Shown piece after piece: positions 1-9,291 of a stretch of 64,000 nt of DNA. Location of the stretch: positions 1,612,001-1,676,000 of the forward strand of contig NZ_BAAAWE010000001.1 of NCBI RefSeq assembly GCF_039534915.1, in the 5' to 3' direction. Position numbers and translations under genes: made by a program. Position 1 is the first letter of the stretch. Each line of letters begins with the position of its first letter. The stretch comes from Streptomyces roseofulvus. GTDB taxonomy: Bacteria; Actinomycetota; Actinomycetes; Streptomycetales; Streptomycetaceae. The notes below the pieces were generated by a model. That model saw only the letters and a program-made list of their open reading frames with translations, was not told where the DNA came from and did no database searches.

Positions 1-250
1 CGGCTTCTCCTGGGACGCCGTGGGCTCCGCGCTCGGCGTCACCAAGCAGGCCGTCCACCGCCGTTACGGTGCCCGCCGGGCGCCCCAGCAGCCCGTGGTG
101 GAGCCGGAGCGCGGCGCCGAGGCGGGCGTGACCCGCACGCTGCCGTCGGTGCCGGCCGCCCGCTCGATGCCGCCGCAGCCCACCTCGGGGAGCGCCACCC
201 TCCGCGACGAGCCCCGCTCGCCCGTCTTCCCCAGCCCGCGCAACGGCTGA
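1..250 (+). CDS. C-terminal end of an HTH-domain protein (partial)
   Basis: The gene starts before the window; the open frame runs from base 2 to the TGA ending at 250, giving the last 82 residues. The first residues ([21 protein letters not shown]) look like the second half of a helix-turn-helix: the pattern '[14 protein letters not shown]' is typical of small actinobacterial DNA-binding domains. The rest is a Pro/Arg/Ser-rich tail without recognisable motifs. The identity of the full protein cannot be judged from this fragment; a Clp-N/HTH type protein is possible. It converges on priA, with a terminator hairpin between them. Confidence 0.6.
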   Translation, partial: GFSWDAVGSALGVTKQAVHRRYGARRAPQQPVVEPERGAEAGVTRTLPSVPAARSMPPQPTSGSATLRDEPRSPVFPSPRNG

Positions 251-268
251 CCTCGCGGAGCCGACGAC

Positions 269-329
269 CGGCCGCCACCCCCTGGCCGAAGGGGGCGGCG
301 GCCGTCGTCGTACCCGGCGCTCCGCCGGG
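269..329. terminator. Bidirectional terminator between HTH gene and priA
   Basis: Two hairpins in the gap between convergent genes. The first pairs 269-282 with 291-304 and has one A-C mismatch. The second pairs CCCGGCG (313-319) with CGCCGGG (323-329) across a CTC loop, ending just before the priA stop at 332. The position suits termination from both sides. Confidence 0.6.
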
Positions 330-331
330 CG

Positions 332-2461
332 TCAGCCGATGTCGGGCGGGTCCACCCTGATCCGGACGGTGTCGCCGGTGCCGCGCGCCTGGCGGCTCGC
401 CCGGGCGTGCTTGAGGGCCTGCGCGAGGGCCGCGCCGCTGCCCGGCGGCACCCGGACCAGGGCGCGCTCCCACTGCTCGCCGGGCGGCGGGTCGCCGGGC
501 CGGCGGGCGGAGCCGGGGCGGACGACCGGCAGCGGCACCGGCCCGAGGATCTCCGCGTCCATCGGCAGTGCGGCGGCCGCCAGGAAGGTCTCCACGGACT
601 CGGGCGGACCGCTCACCGCGGCCATCCGGGAGACCGGCGGGAAGCCCAGCTCGGCGCGCTCGGCCAGCTCCCGCTGGGCGTGCCCCACCGGGTCCCAGCG
701 GACCAGGGCCTGCACCGGCCGGAGCGTCGGCTCGGCGACCACCACCACGGTGCCGCCCTCCTCCTGCCCCCGGACCAGGGAGGCCGCGTCCATCCAGCGG
801 CGCAGCGCCTCCTCGCCGGCCCGCAGGTCGGGGCGGCCGAGCAGCGCCCAGCCGTCGAGCAGCAGCGCCGCCGCGTAGCCGCCGTCGGCGACCGGTTCGG
901 CGCCGGGGGTGGAGACGACCAGGGCGGGACGGTCCGGGACCCGGTCCAGGACGTGGTCGCGTCCGGAGGTCCGCACCGGCACGGCGGGGAAGGCCCGGCC
1001 CAGCTCCTCCGCCGTCCGCCGGGCGCCGACCACCTGGGCGCGCAGCCGGGTCGAGCCGCACGCCTCGCAGTGCCAGGCCGGGGCCTCGCGCCCGCACCAG
1101 CCGCAGTGCAGCTCGCGCTGGTCGGGCGCCTCCAGCGGTCCGGCGCAGTGGCGGCAGCGGGCGGGCGTCCGGCACTGCTGGCAGGCGAGCCGGGGCACGT
1201 ACCCCCGGCGGGGCACCTGGATCAGGACCGGGCCGGTGCGCAGCCCGTCCCGGAGGGTCTCCCAGGCGAGCGACGGCAGCCGGGCGGCCCGCGCGGCGCC
1301 GTCCCGGGCGAGGAGGTCGTCGCCGACGGTACGGACGAGGGGCGCGGCCCGGCGGACCTGGTCGCGGCTCGCGGCGAGCGGCCGGGCCCAGCCGGACTCG
1401 ACGAGCTGCGCGGCCTCGACGGTGCAGCCGGTGGAGCCGAGGAGGAAGGCGCACCGGTCGTGGGCGGCGCGCAGCAGCAGCACCTCGCGGGCGTGCGGCT
1501 GGGGGGCGTGCGGGTCGCTGTGGCTGCCGTCGCCGTCGTCCCAGACGACGGCCAGCCCCAGGTCCCTGACCGGCGCGAACATGGCGGCCCGGGTGCCGAC
1601 GACGGCCCGCACCGAGCCGCGTCGCACGGCGAGCCACTGCCCGTACCGCTTCTCCGGCCCGGCCTCGGCGGTGAGCACCGCGTGCCGTCCCTCCCCCAGG
1701 ACGGCGGTGAGCGCCGCGTCGACCCGCCCGACGGCCCGCCCGTCGGGCACGACGACGAGGGCGCCCCGCCCGGAGGCGAGGGTGGCGGCCACCGCGCGGG
1801 CGATCTCCTCGGCCCAGTGCGGCCCCGGCAGCGCCGTCCAGACCGCCCGCGGCGTCCCGCCGCGGGCCAGCGACTCCAGGAACGCGGCTCCCTGCTCGTA
1901 CCGCCCCCAGCTGCCCGCGGCGGGCGGCGGGGGCGGCGGCAGCGGGGCGGGCGAGGAACGGCGCTCGGCGGCCGCGCTGCGCGGCGGCACGGCGAGCTGG
2001 AGCACGTCGGCGAGGCTCCCCGCGTACCGGTCGGCGACGGCCCGCGCGAGACCCAGCAGCTCGGGTCCGAGCACCGGCTCGGGCGACACCACGTCGGCGA
2101 GCGCGGCCAGCGGCCCGGAGTAGTCGGAGGAGGCCCGCCGCTCGACGAGGAACCCGTCGATCAGCCGCCCGCCCTCCCGCCGCCCGCCCCGCACCTGCCC
2201 GGCCCCGGCCCCGAACCGCACCCGCACCCGCACGCCCGGCCGGGCGACCTCGTCGAGCTCCTCGGGCACCGCGTAGTCGAAGAACTGGTCGAGATGGAGC
2301 GCCCCCTTGTTGACCACCACCCGCGCGACCGGCAGCTCCTTGGCGAGCGCGGCATCCCGCCAGGTCCGCGGCTTGGCCCGCGGCACCTTCGCCTTCCGCA
2401 CGGTCTCCCGGATGAGCGCGAGCTGCTCGGGCCCCTCGGGATTCTCCTTCTCGCTGCTCAC
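332..2461 (-). CDS. priA: PriA-like primosomal protein N' without helicase motifs
   Basis: Primosomal protein N' homologue of 709 aa, normally a 3'-5' helicase that reloads the replisome at stalled forks. The GTG start at 2461 (VSSEKENPEG) is chosen because homologues begin there; the frame is open further upstream. The N-terminal DNA-binding domain (about residues 40-160) and the zinc-binding block are intact, with eight cysteines at about 427, 430, 436, 439, 453, 456, 465 and 468. The ATPase motifs are gone: the Walker A position (about 208-219) reads WTALPGPHWAEE instead of GxxGSGKT, and the DEEH box reads WDDGDGS (about 307-313). This matches the actinobacterial 'probable primosomal protein N'' class, so a structural or loading role rather than helicase activity is inferred. 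Confidence 0.9.
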   Translation of the reverse strand: MSSEKENPEGPEQLALIRETVRKAKVPRAKPRTWRDAALAKELPVARVVVNKGALHLDQFFDYAVPEELDEVARPGVRVRVRFGAGAGQVRGGRREGGRLIDGFLVERRASSDYSGPLAALADVVSPEPVLGPELLGLARAVADRYAGSLADVLQLAVPPRSAAAERRSSPAPLPPPPPPAAGSWGRYEQGAAFLESLARGGTPRAVWTALPGPHWAEEIARAVAATLASGRGALVVVPDGRAVGRVDAALTAVLGEGRHAVLTAEAGPEKRYGQWLAVRRGSVRAVVGTRAAMFAPVRDLGLAVVWDDGDGSHSDPHAPQPHAREVLLLRAAHDRCAFLLGSTGCTVEAAQLVESGWARPLAASRDQVRRAAPLVRTVGDDLLARDGAARAARLPSLAWETLRDGLRTGPVLIQVPRRGYVPRLACQQCRTPARCRHCAGPLEAPDQRELHCGWCGREAPAWHCEACGSTRLRAQVVGARRTAEELGRAFPAVPVRTSGRDHVLDRVPDRPALVVSTPGAEPVADGGYAAALLLDGWALLGRPDLRAGEEALRRWMDAASLVRGQEEGGTVVVVAEPTLRPVQALVRWDPVGHAQRELAERAELGFPPVSRMAAVSGPPESVETFLAAAALPMDAEILGPVPLPVVRPGSARRPGDPPPGEQWERALVRVPPGSGAALAQALKHARASRQARGTGDTVRIRVDPPDIG

Positions 2462-2646
2462 AGCCCCATACCTACCAGACGCCTCCGACACTGCCAGGTG
2501 TCCATGATCGGCCATGTCCGTGGCCGAATCGGCGCTCTGTCCGGCGCCCCCAGGCCGATGGAAACGTGAAACAGCGGCCACCGCCTTGTTGCCGCGCCGG
2601 CGGCGGCCCCAGGCTGACAGCACGTCGACCCCGAGGGAGCGGAGAG

Positions 2647-3924
2647 GTGAGCACGTTGTCGAAGTTCGGCCCGGAGCTGCGTCGAAGGCGGCAGGCGGCC
2701 GGCATGACGCTGGACGGTCTGGCCGCCCGCGTGCACTACAGCAAGGGCCAGCTGAGCAAGGTGGAGACGGGTGCCCAGCGGCCGACCGCCGAGCTGGCCC
2801 GCCTGTGCGACACGGCGCTCGGCGCGGACGGCGCGCTGTCCGCGCTGGCACCGACCGGCCCGGGGCCGGCTCTGCTCGGCCGACGGCGGGTCATGGCCGG
2901 CGCAGCTGTCTCCGCGCTCGCGCTCGGTGTCCCACCCGCTGCCGCCGGCCAGGGGACGCGGGCCGTGGAGCAGGTCGCGGACGCGGTCGGCAGCCCGCTG
3001 GTGGAGGGGGTGCGCGCGCTGTTCGATCAGTTCCGGGCACTGGGCCAGACGGCTCCCTCGGCCGCGTTGCTGCCCGCTCTGGAGGCACAGACCCGGGCCC
3101 TTCCCGCGCTCGCCGAAGGCGCGGGGACCCGCTCGGGGAGGGAGTTGTACCTGCTCGCCTCCCGGTTCGCGGAGTACACCGGCTGGATGGCCCAGGAGAG
3201 CGGCGACGAGCGGGCGGCCCTGGCGTGGACGGATCACGCCGTGCGCCTCGCGGCCGCCGGGGGCGACCGTCATCTGGAAGCGTACGCGCTCGTCCGCCGG
3301 GGGCTGGTGACCTTCTACGCGGGGGACGCCCGCTCCACCGTCGACATCGTCCAGGGTGCCCAGGCCGGTCGATTACCCGCCCGCATCAGGGGACTCGCCG
3401 CCCAGCGCGAGGCCCAGGGGCATGCCTTGAGCGGTGACCGGAGCGCGTGCCTGCGCGCACTGGACCGGGCACGGACGCTGCTCGACCGGGCGGCCGCGGA
3501 CGGCAGCGCGGTCACACTCCCGGTCATCGGCACCACCCACCTCCACGACCCGTCGGCCATGACAACCGGCTGGTGCCTGCTCGATCTCGGTCTGCCGGGT
3601 CCGGCCGCCGAAGTCCTCGACCGGGAGGTCGTACGGATCCCGGTCCACGCGACCCGTACGCGCGTCCGCTACGGCGTCCGCCGGGCGCTCGCCCACGCTG
3701 TCGCGGGCGAGGTCGAACACGCCTGCGACCTTGCGGTCCCGCTGCTCGGAGAGGGCGAGGCACTGGCCTCTGGGACCATCCGGACGGATCTGCGCCGGCT
3801 CGCCCGGGTCCTCGCCCGGCACCCCCGCAACCCGCACGCCCACGCCCTGGCACCGCGGCTGGCCGCCGCGCTGCAGGACCCCTTCCAGCCCGCCCCCGTA
3901 CGAGAGGCAGCCTCGCGTGGCTGA
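2647..3924 (+). CDS. XRE-family HTH regulator with TPR-like C-terminus (first gene of TIR cassette)
   Basis: 425-aa protein from a GTG start at 2647 (VSTLSKFGPEL). Residues about 5-60 form an XRE/Cro helix-turn-helix ending in the familiar SKGQLSKVETG. A short RRR plus hydrophobic stretch follows (about 77-105). After that comes a roughly 300-residue alpha-helical, alanine/arginine-rich region that looks like TPR repeats, probably a sensor or oligomerisation domain. Codon 243 is TTA (3373-3375), which makes translation likely to depend on bldA tRNA in a Streptomyces. The stop overlaps the TIR gene start by 8 bp, so the two are translationally coupled. It diverges from priA across 185 bp. Inferred role: regulator or sensor of the downstream effector genes. 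Confidence 0.82.
   Translation: MSTLSKFGPELRRRRQAAGMTLDGLAARVHYSKGQLSKVETGAQRPTAELARLCDTALGADGALSALAPTGPGPALLGRRRVMAGAAVSALALGVPPAAAGQGTRAVEQVADAVGSPLVEGVRALFDQFRALGQTAPSAALLPALEAQTRALPALAEGAGTRSGRELYLLASRFAEYTGWMAQESGDERAALAWTDHAVRLAAAGGDRHLEAYALVRRGLVTFYAGDARSTVDIVQGAQAGRLPARIRGLAAQREAQGHALSGDRSACLRALDRARTLLDRAAADGSAVTLPVIGTTHLHDPSAMTTGWCLLDLGLPGPAAEVLDREVVRIPVHATRTRVRYGVRRALAHAVAGEVEHACDLAVPLLGEGEALASGTIRTDLRRLARVLARHPRNPHAHALAPRLAAALQDPFQPAPVREAASRG
3373..3375 (+). other. TTA (bldA-dependent) leucine codon in XRE gene
   Basis: In-frame TTA, codon 243 of the gene starting at 2647 (context Arg-Leu-Pro-Ala). TTA is the rarest Leu codon in Streptomyces and is read only by the developmentally regulated bldA tRNA. 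Confidence 0.85.
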
Positions 3925-4669
3925 GATCTTCATCAACTACCGCACCGGCGACGGCAACGAGATCGCCGCCCTCCTCGACGAGGCCCTGCGGACCCGCTTC
4001 GGCGACGACGCCGTCTTCTACTCGGGGCGCTCGGGCCGACCCGGGGAGCGCTTTCCCTCGGCTCTGCTCACCGCGGTGCGCCGCAGCAGTGTCCTGCTCG
4101 CCGTGATCGGCCCCGAGTGGGCCGACCATCCCGGTCTACGCCGGGAGGACGACTGGGTACGCGTGGAGATCCTGGAGGCCTGGCGCTGCGGCGTCCATGT
4201 GATCCCCGTCCTTCGCGGGCGCCGGACGGAACGGCTCTCTCCCGCCGCTCTGCCGCCGGAGCTCGCGCCTCTGGCCGAGCTGAACTCCCTGCGGATCGAC
4301 TCGCAGAGCCATACCGAGGGCACGGCGGCGATCGGGGACGCCATCGTCCAGCTCGTCCCGCGCCTCGCTGCCCGGCACACCGAGGTCGGCGCGGCGGACG
4401 ACCGCCACGGAACGGAGACCACCCAGAACGCGCTCGCCGGCGGCAACAGCGGCTTCAGCATCCAGGGCCGGGACATCGGCCGGATCGACACCCTCGTCAC
4501 GAACCCCACGGGCCCGGTCAACACCGGATCCGGCACGCAGAACAACCAGAACCACACGCACCGCCCGCACATGACGGGCGACGGGGCGGCCTATGTGGCC
4601 GGGGACAATCACGGCGGCATCTCGCACAGGTTCGGGCGTACGGAGAGGGACGAGGCCGACGGCCGATGA
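3917..4669 (+). CDS. TIR-domain protein with shared TGPVNTG-peptide tail
   Basis: 250 aa from the GTG at 3917, which overlaps the XRE stop. Residues 1 to about 145 are a bacterial TIR domain: box 1 is IFINYRTGDG (4-13), then FYSGRSGRPGERF (34-46), VLLAVIGPEW (59-68), and VRVEILEA with Glu84 at the position of the NAD-cleaving catalytic glutamate. Family knowledge says such domains often degrade NAD+ or make cyclic ADP-ribose signals. The 100-residue tail is Gly/Asn/His rich and contains NPTGPVNTGSGTQNN (196-210), which is nearly repeated near the start of the next protein. The ATGA overlap with that gene means coupled translation. Inferred role: effector or signal-generating enzyme of a defence-like cassette. 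Confidence 0.88.
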   Translation: MAEIFINYRTGDGNEIAALLDEALRTRFGDDAVFYSGRSGRPGERFPSALLTAVRRSSVLLAVIGPEWADHPGLRREDDWVRVEILEAWRCGVHVIPVLRGRRTERLSPAALPPELAPLAELNSLRIDSQSHTEGTAAIGDAIVQLVPRLAARHTEVGAADDRHGTETTQNALAGGNSGFSIQGRDIGRIDTLVTNPTGPVNTGSGTQNNQNHTHRPHMTGDGAAYVAGDNHGGISHRFGRTERDEADGR

Positions 4670-4740
4670 GCGAGGCGGCCTTCACGGGGGTCCAGAACCC
4701 GACCGGGCCGGTCAACACCGGCCCGGGCACGCAGAACAAC
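4502..4740 (+). repeat. Shared 15-residue peptide encoded twice (TIR tail and P-loop N-terminus)
   Basis: Bases 4502-4546 (in the TIR gene) and 4696-4740 (in the next gene) encode the same peptide apart from one residue: NPTGPVNTG, then S or P, then GTQNN. The DNA copies differ mainly at third positions, so the conservation is at protein level rather than from a very recent duplication. Confidence 0.8.
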
Positions 4741-6603
4741 CACGTCTCCCACTTCCACTTCCACCAGGTCACCGGCTCGGTGAAGCACGGGCCTGTCTCG
4801 CCACCCCTCTCCCGCGCCCATCTGGACTGGCTGGGGCATCGCTTCGTCCCGCCCCGCGGCATGCGCGCGGCGGCTCTCAAGCTGCTGGCCGAGCATGCTG
4901 TCCTGATCGACGCCCCGCCGGGCAGCGGGCGCGAGACCGCGGCACGGATGCTCCTCAAGGAGATTCAGGGTCCTCACACGGCCCGTCGTCTCCTGCCGGA
5001 GAACGACGAAGCGGAATACGCGCTGTCGGGCGACCAGGTGGGCGACGCCGACCGGCTGCTGCTCGATCTCTCGGACCTGCCGCACACGGTCTGGACGGCG
5101 CTGCGACGTCAGCTCCCCGGGCTGCTGGAGAGCGTCCAGGAGCATCAGGCGCACCTGGTGGTGATCCTGCCCCACGGAGCGCCGGTCGGTGACGAGCTGG
5201 TGATCCATCGCGCGGTCATCGAGCGCCCCGACGCCTTACGGGTGCTCATGCGCACCCTCCGGGCGGAGGAGGTGTCGGGCGTCCTCTCCCCGGACCAGTT
5301 GGCACCGGCCGTGCACACCTTCCTGGCCGGAGGCCCCGCACTGAGCGAGGTGGGCCGACTCGCCCCGCTCATCGGCGAGGCCTGGCGCGCCGAGCCTGGT
5401 GCGCGACCCGAGCACTGGTCTTCCGTCGCGCTCGAAGCGCTGGTCCGTCCCGGAGACGCGGTCGCGGACCAGGTACGGAAACTGACCGACGGCGGACAGC
5501 GGGCGCTCCTCCTGACCGCCGCCATGCTGCCCGGTGCGCGGGTCGAGGCACTCCACCACGCCCACCAGGGGCTTCTGAGGACCGTCGCGCACCCCCACGA
5601 CGAACGGCCGGTGTTCGAGCACGAGGACCTGAGCGAGCGGCTCGACCGTGTCGACGTCGGGGTCCAGCCGGACGGGTCCGTGAGATTCCGCCGCCCCGGC
5701 CTCGCCGCGGCGGTCCGCGATCACTTCTGGACCAATCGGCCGGACCTGTGGGACGTCTTCCGGCACTGGGTCGACGCCTCCCTCCTGCTTCCCGGGCTCC
5801 GCGGGCAGGACCGTGACGAGCTCGTGGCCGGGTTCGCCGAGCAGGTCCTGCGGCTGGGACAGCAGGATCAGCTCCTCGACCTCGCCCGGCTGTGGACCCG
5901 CCGGAGCGATCCCCCGCTGCTGCAAGCCGCTGTCCAGGCCCTCGGACACGGGCTCGGAGACCCGCGGACGGGCCGGACGTTCCGCAAGTACGTGTACGAG
6001 CGGTCGAAGGACACCGGTTTGGCCGAACGGACGGCACAGGTGCTCGTCGCCGTGACAGCCGACGTGATCGCCCCGAGCCATCCTGATCAGGCACTGGTAC
6101 GCCTGCACCATCTGGCTCGCGGGCGCAGCGGCCCCACGTCCGGCGCGGACGACCGGCTCGTGCGGCTGGCCCGCACGGACGCCCGCCTGTACCGCAAGCT
6201 GTTGAACCGGCTCGCCCAGGGCCTGGCCAAGGACCACGGTCAGGCGGACGCGCGCCTCTTCCGCGCCACCGTCGCCACCTCCGTACTCCTGGAGACGAGC
6301 GCGGGGTCGGGCCCGCTCCTCGACGACGCGCGGACCCGCGACGCTCTCACCACCGCCTGGCACGCGCTGTTCACCGGCTCGGATCCGGCCGACTGGCTCG
6401 GACCGGCCGAGGAGTGGCTGGCGGCGGCCCGCCCCGGCTGCGGCCACGACCGGACGCTGCTCGACATCCTGGTCCGCGCAGCGTCGTCCCGTCCCGCCTC
6501 CCTCGATCGCCTGTACGTGACGTCCCTGCGGTATCCGTGTGCCGCCGGCGTCCGCCTACTGGTGGACGCCGCGCAGGGCGTCAGGCCCGCGCGGCAGGAC
6601 TGA
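4666..6603 (+). CDS. Large P-loop (STAND-like) protein of the TIR cassette
   Basis: 645 aa from the ATG at 4666 (ATGA overlap with the TIR stop). The N-terminus carries NPTGPVNTGPGTQNN (11-25), almost the same peptide as in the TIR tail, followed by a His-rich HFHFHQ. A degenerate P-loop, APPGSGRET (83-91, Arg in place of the usual Lys), precedes a Walker-B-like LLLDLSDL (131-138). The remaining roughly 500 residues are helical and rich in Leu/Ala/Arg, plausibly a winged-helix plus helical-repeat sensor, but I recognise no named family. Codon 191 is TTA (5236-5238). It could be a STAND-type NTPase sensor whose nucleotide binding is altered. Function is inferred only from context. Confidence 0.75.
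   Translation: MSEAAFTGVQNPTGPVNTGPGTQNNHVSHFHFHQVTGSVKHGPVSPPLSRAHLDWLGHRFVPPRGMRAAALKLLAEHAVLIDAPPGSGRETAARMLLKEIQGPHTARRLLPENDEAEYALSGDQVGDADRLLLDLSDLPHTVWTALRRQLPGLLESVQEHQAHLVVILPHGAPVGDELVIHRAVIERPDALRVLMRTLRAEEVSGVLSPDQLAPAVHTFLAGGPALSEVGRLAPLIGEAWRAEPGARPEHWSSVALEALVRPGDAVADQVRKLTDGGQRALLLTAAMLPGARVEALHHAHQGLLRTVAHPHDERPVFEHEDLSERLDRVDVGVQPDGSVRFRRPGLAAAVRDHFWTNRPDLWDVFRHWVDASLLLPGLRGQDRDELVAGFAEQVLRLGQQDQLLDLARLWTRRSDPPLLQAAVQALGHGLGDPRTGRTFRKYVYERSKDTGLAERTAQVLVAVTADVIAPSHPDQALVRLHHLARGRSGPTSGADDRLVRLARTDARLYRKLLNRLAQGLAKDHGQADARLFRATVATSVLLETSAGSGPLLDDARTRDALTTAWHALFTGSDPADWLGPAEEWLAAARPGCGHDRTLLDILVRAASSRPASLDRLYVTSLRYPCAAGVRLLVDAAQGVRPARQD
5236..5238 (+). other. TTA (bldA-dependent) leucine codon in P-loop gene
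   Basis: In-frame TTA at codon 191 of the gene starting at 4666 (context Asp-Ala-Leu-Arg). This is the second TTA codon in the same cassette. Confidence 0.85.
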
Positions 6604-6693
6604 TCACCGTCGCAAGCCCTGATTCCGTTCTTCCCGTGTTCCGTACCGGCCGGCGCGATGTCGTCGTGCCACCCTTCACCAGGGGGACCCCCA

Positions 6694-7770
6694 ATGAGCT
6701 CAGGACAGAAGATCCTGACGGCTTTCCTCACGCTGATCGGCGGACTGCTGATCGTGATCATCGGCCTGTGCACCGCGTGGCCCTGGTGGTGCTGGCCGGC
6801 CGCCGCGCTCACGCTGCTCGTGCTCGCGAGGCTCGTGTCCCTCTCCGCCCGGAGACGCAGGCCGACGATCCCGCAGGAGCACCTTCTGGAGCCGGACCGG
6901 CCCATTCCTCCGGTCGAGCGCTGGGAGAAGGTCGTCCGCGAGGTCGCTCTGCCCAGCGCGTCCCCCGACTACGACTTCCTCGTCACGGCCCTCGTCCGCT
7001 GGGTGCCGATCGACGTGGCTCACGGGGCACCGGACGTCAGCGGCTCGGGCCTGGCGGTGGACGCCGTCCTCACGCGGGCCCGGACGATCACCGTCACTCA
7101 CCCACCGCACCGCGGCAGTCTCGTCCAGCACCAGCTGGCGGGCGCGCTCGGCACCATGGAACAGGATCCGACCGGACGCGTGCTCGCCATGGCGGAGAAC
7201 ATCCAGGTCTCGCTGTCGGAGGCGGACCGCGAACGGCTGGAGAAGCTGGCCACCGTGCGCAAGGACGAGGCCGTCTGGGAGCACGAACGGAAGTGGGAGC
7301 AGAGCAAGCGCGCCTATCTGGGCGAGGACGTGCTGGCCTCGACCGGCAGCGCGGTCGTGTGGTGGCTCGCGAAGAACGACGACCGCGTGGACAAGGCGGT
7401 GGCCGACATCGGTCTGCTCGCCCAGCTCACCTCCGTCGCCAATGACGAGCCGATCCCCGCACCGCTCCAGCCGTATGTGGCGCCTGTGGCGCCCGACACA
7501 CCCGCGGCTCCGGAGGCCGAGGCCGCCGGCGCGGCCACCGACCTGTTCGTGGCGGCGCTTCAGGGGCTCGGGCTCGACGAGGACGATCCCGCGCGGTCAC
7601 TGTTCCTGCGCCGTGTGGCGGAGGCCGCACGGGCCGCGCGGCTGTCCGGCGCCGACGCGCTGGACCGGCTCGCCACCGAGGAGGAGGAGCGCTACCGCGA
7701 TCCGCTGCCGCCGGAGGAGGCCGGGGACGCCGACGGTGATCTGCTCGCGGGCGGCGTCACCGGTCTCTGA
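6694..7770 (+). CDS. Two-TM membrane-anchored protein of unknown function (TIR cassette)
   Basis: 358 aa from the ATG at 6694, preceded by a good Shine-Dalgarno AGGGGGA at 6681-6687. Two hydrophobic segments (about residues 7-26 and 29-44) are followed by a basic RRRR stop-transfer. A cytosolic domain of about 100 residues and a charged helical stretch follow (about 170-220, rich in Glu/Arg/Lys and Trp). The C-terminus is acidic and Ala/Pro-rich. The layout (membrane anchor, alpha/beta domain, long helix) faintly recalls SPFH/band-7 proteins, but no diagnostic motif supports this. It is same-strand, 90 bp after the P-loop gene, so probably the last gene of the operon. Inferred role: membrane partner or effector. 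Confidence 0.7.
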   Translation: MSSGQKILTAFLTLIGGLLIVIIGLCTAWPWWCWPAAALTLLVLARLVSLSARRRRPTIPQEHLLEPDRPIPPVERWEKVVREVALPSASPDYDFLVTALVRWVPIDVAHGAPDVSGSGLAVDAVLTRARTITVTHPPHRGSLVQHQLAGALGTMEQDPTGRVLAMAENIQVSLSEADRERLEKLATVRKDEAVWEHERKWEQSKRAYLGEDVLASTGSAVVWWLAKNDDRVDKAVADIGLLAQLTSVANDEPIPAPLQPYVAPVAPDTPAAPEAEAAGAATDLFVAALQGLGLDEDDPARSLFLRRVAEAARAARLSGADALDRLATEEEERYRDPLPPEEAGDADGDLLAGGVTGL

Positions 7771-7774
7771 CATG

Positions 7775-7814
7775 ACGGAGGCCCGGCACCCTCATCGGGG
7801 TGCCGGGCCTCCGT
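7775..7814. terminator. 17-bp perfect terminator hairpin between cassette and metK
   Basis: A 17-nt arm (7775-7791) pairs perfectly with 7798-7814 across a 6-nt loop. It sits between two convergent genes and so can stop both the accessory cassette and metK transcription. Confidence 0.9.
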
Positions 7815-7828
7815 CGTCGTCCTGCGCC

Positions 7829-9037
<1,209 letters not shown>

Positions 9038-9291
9038 AACGCTCCCTGGGGTTGCAGCGGCTGCTGGCTACTCTCTTCGCGGACCGGCAGGGGGCTGCGC
9101 CCCGCGACGTTCCACGGACAGTCTATCGGGCCAGGTCGGACCTTGGACCAGGTGTCTCGACTGGCGAATGACCGGGGGTGGCCGGAACCGGCCCCCGACG
9201 GGGCGGGAGGGGCGTGTCAAGTGGGGCGCAGATCACTCGCGCCCCGGCGTTTCGCGCCACCCCCCTGGCCCGGTCCGGTCCGGAATGTCTG

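Noticed and set aside
9038..9291. Possible SAM riboswitch upstream of metK
   Set aside because: No recognisable SAM aptamer helices; the leader shows only scattered GC-rich stretches.
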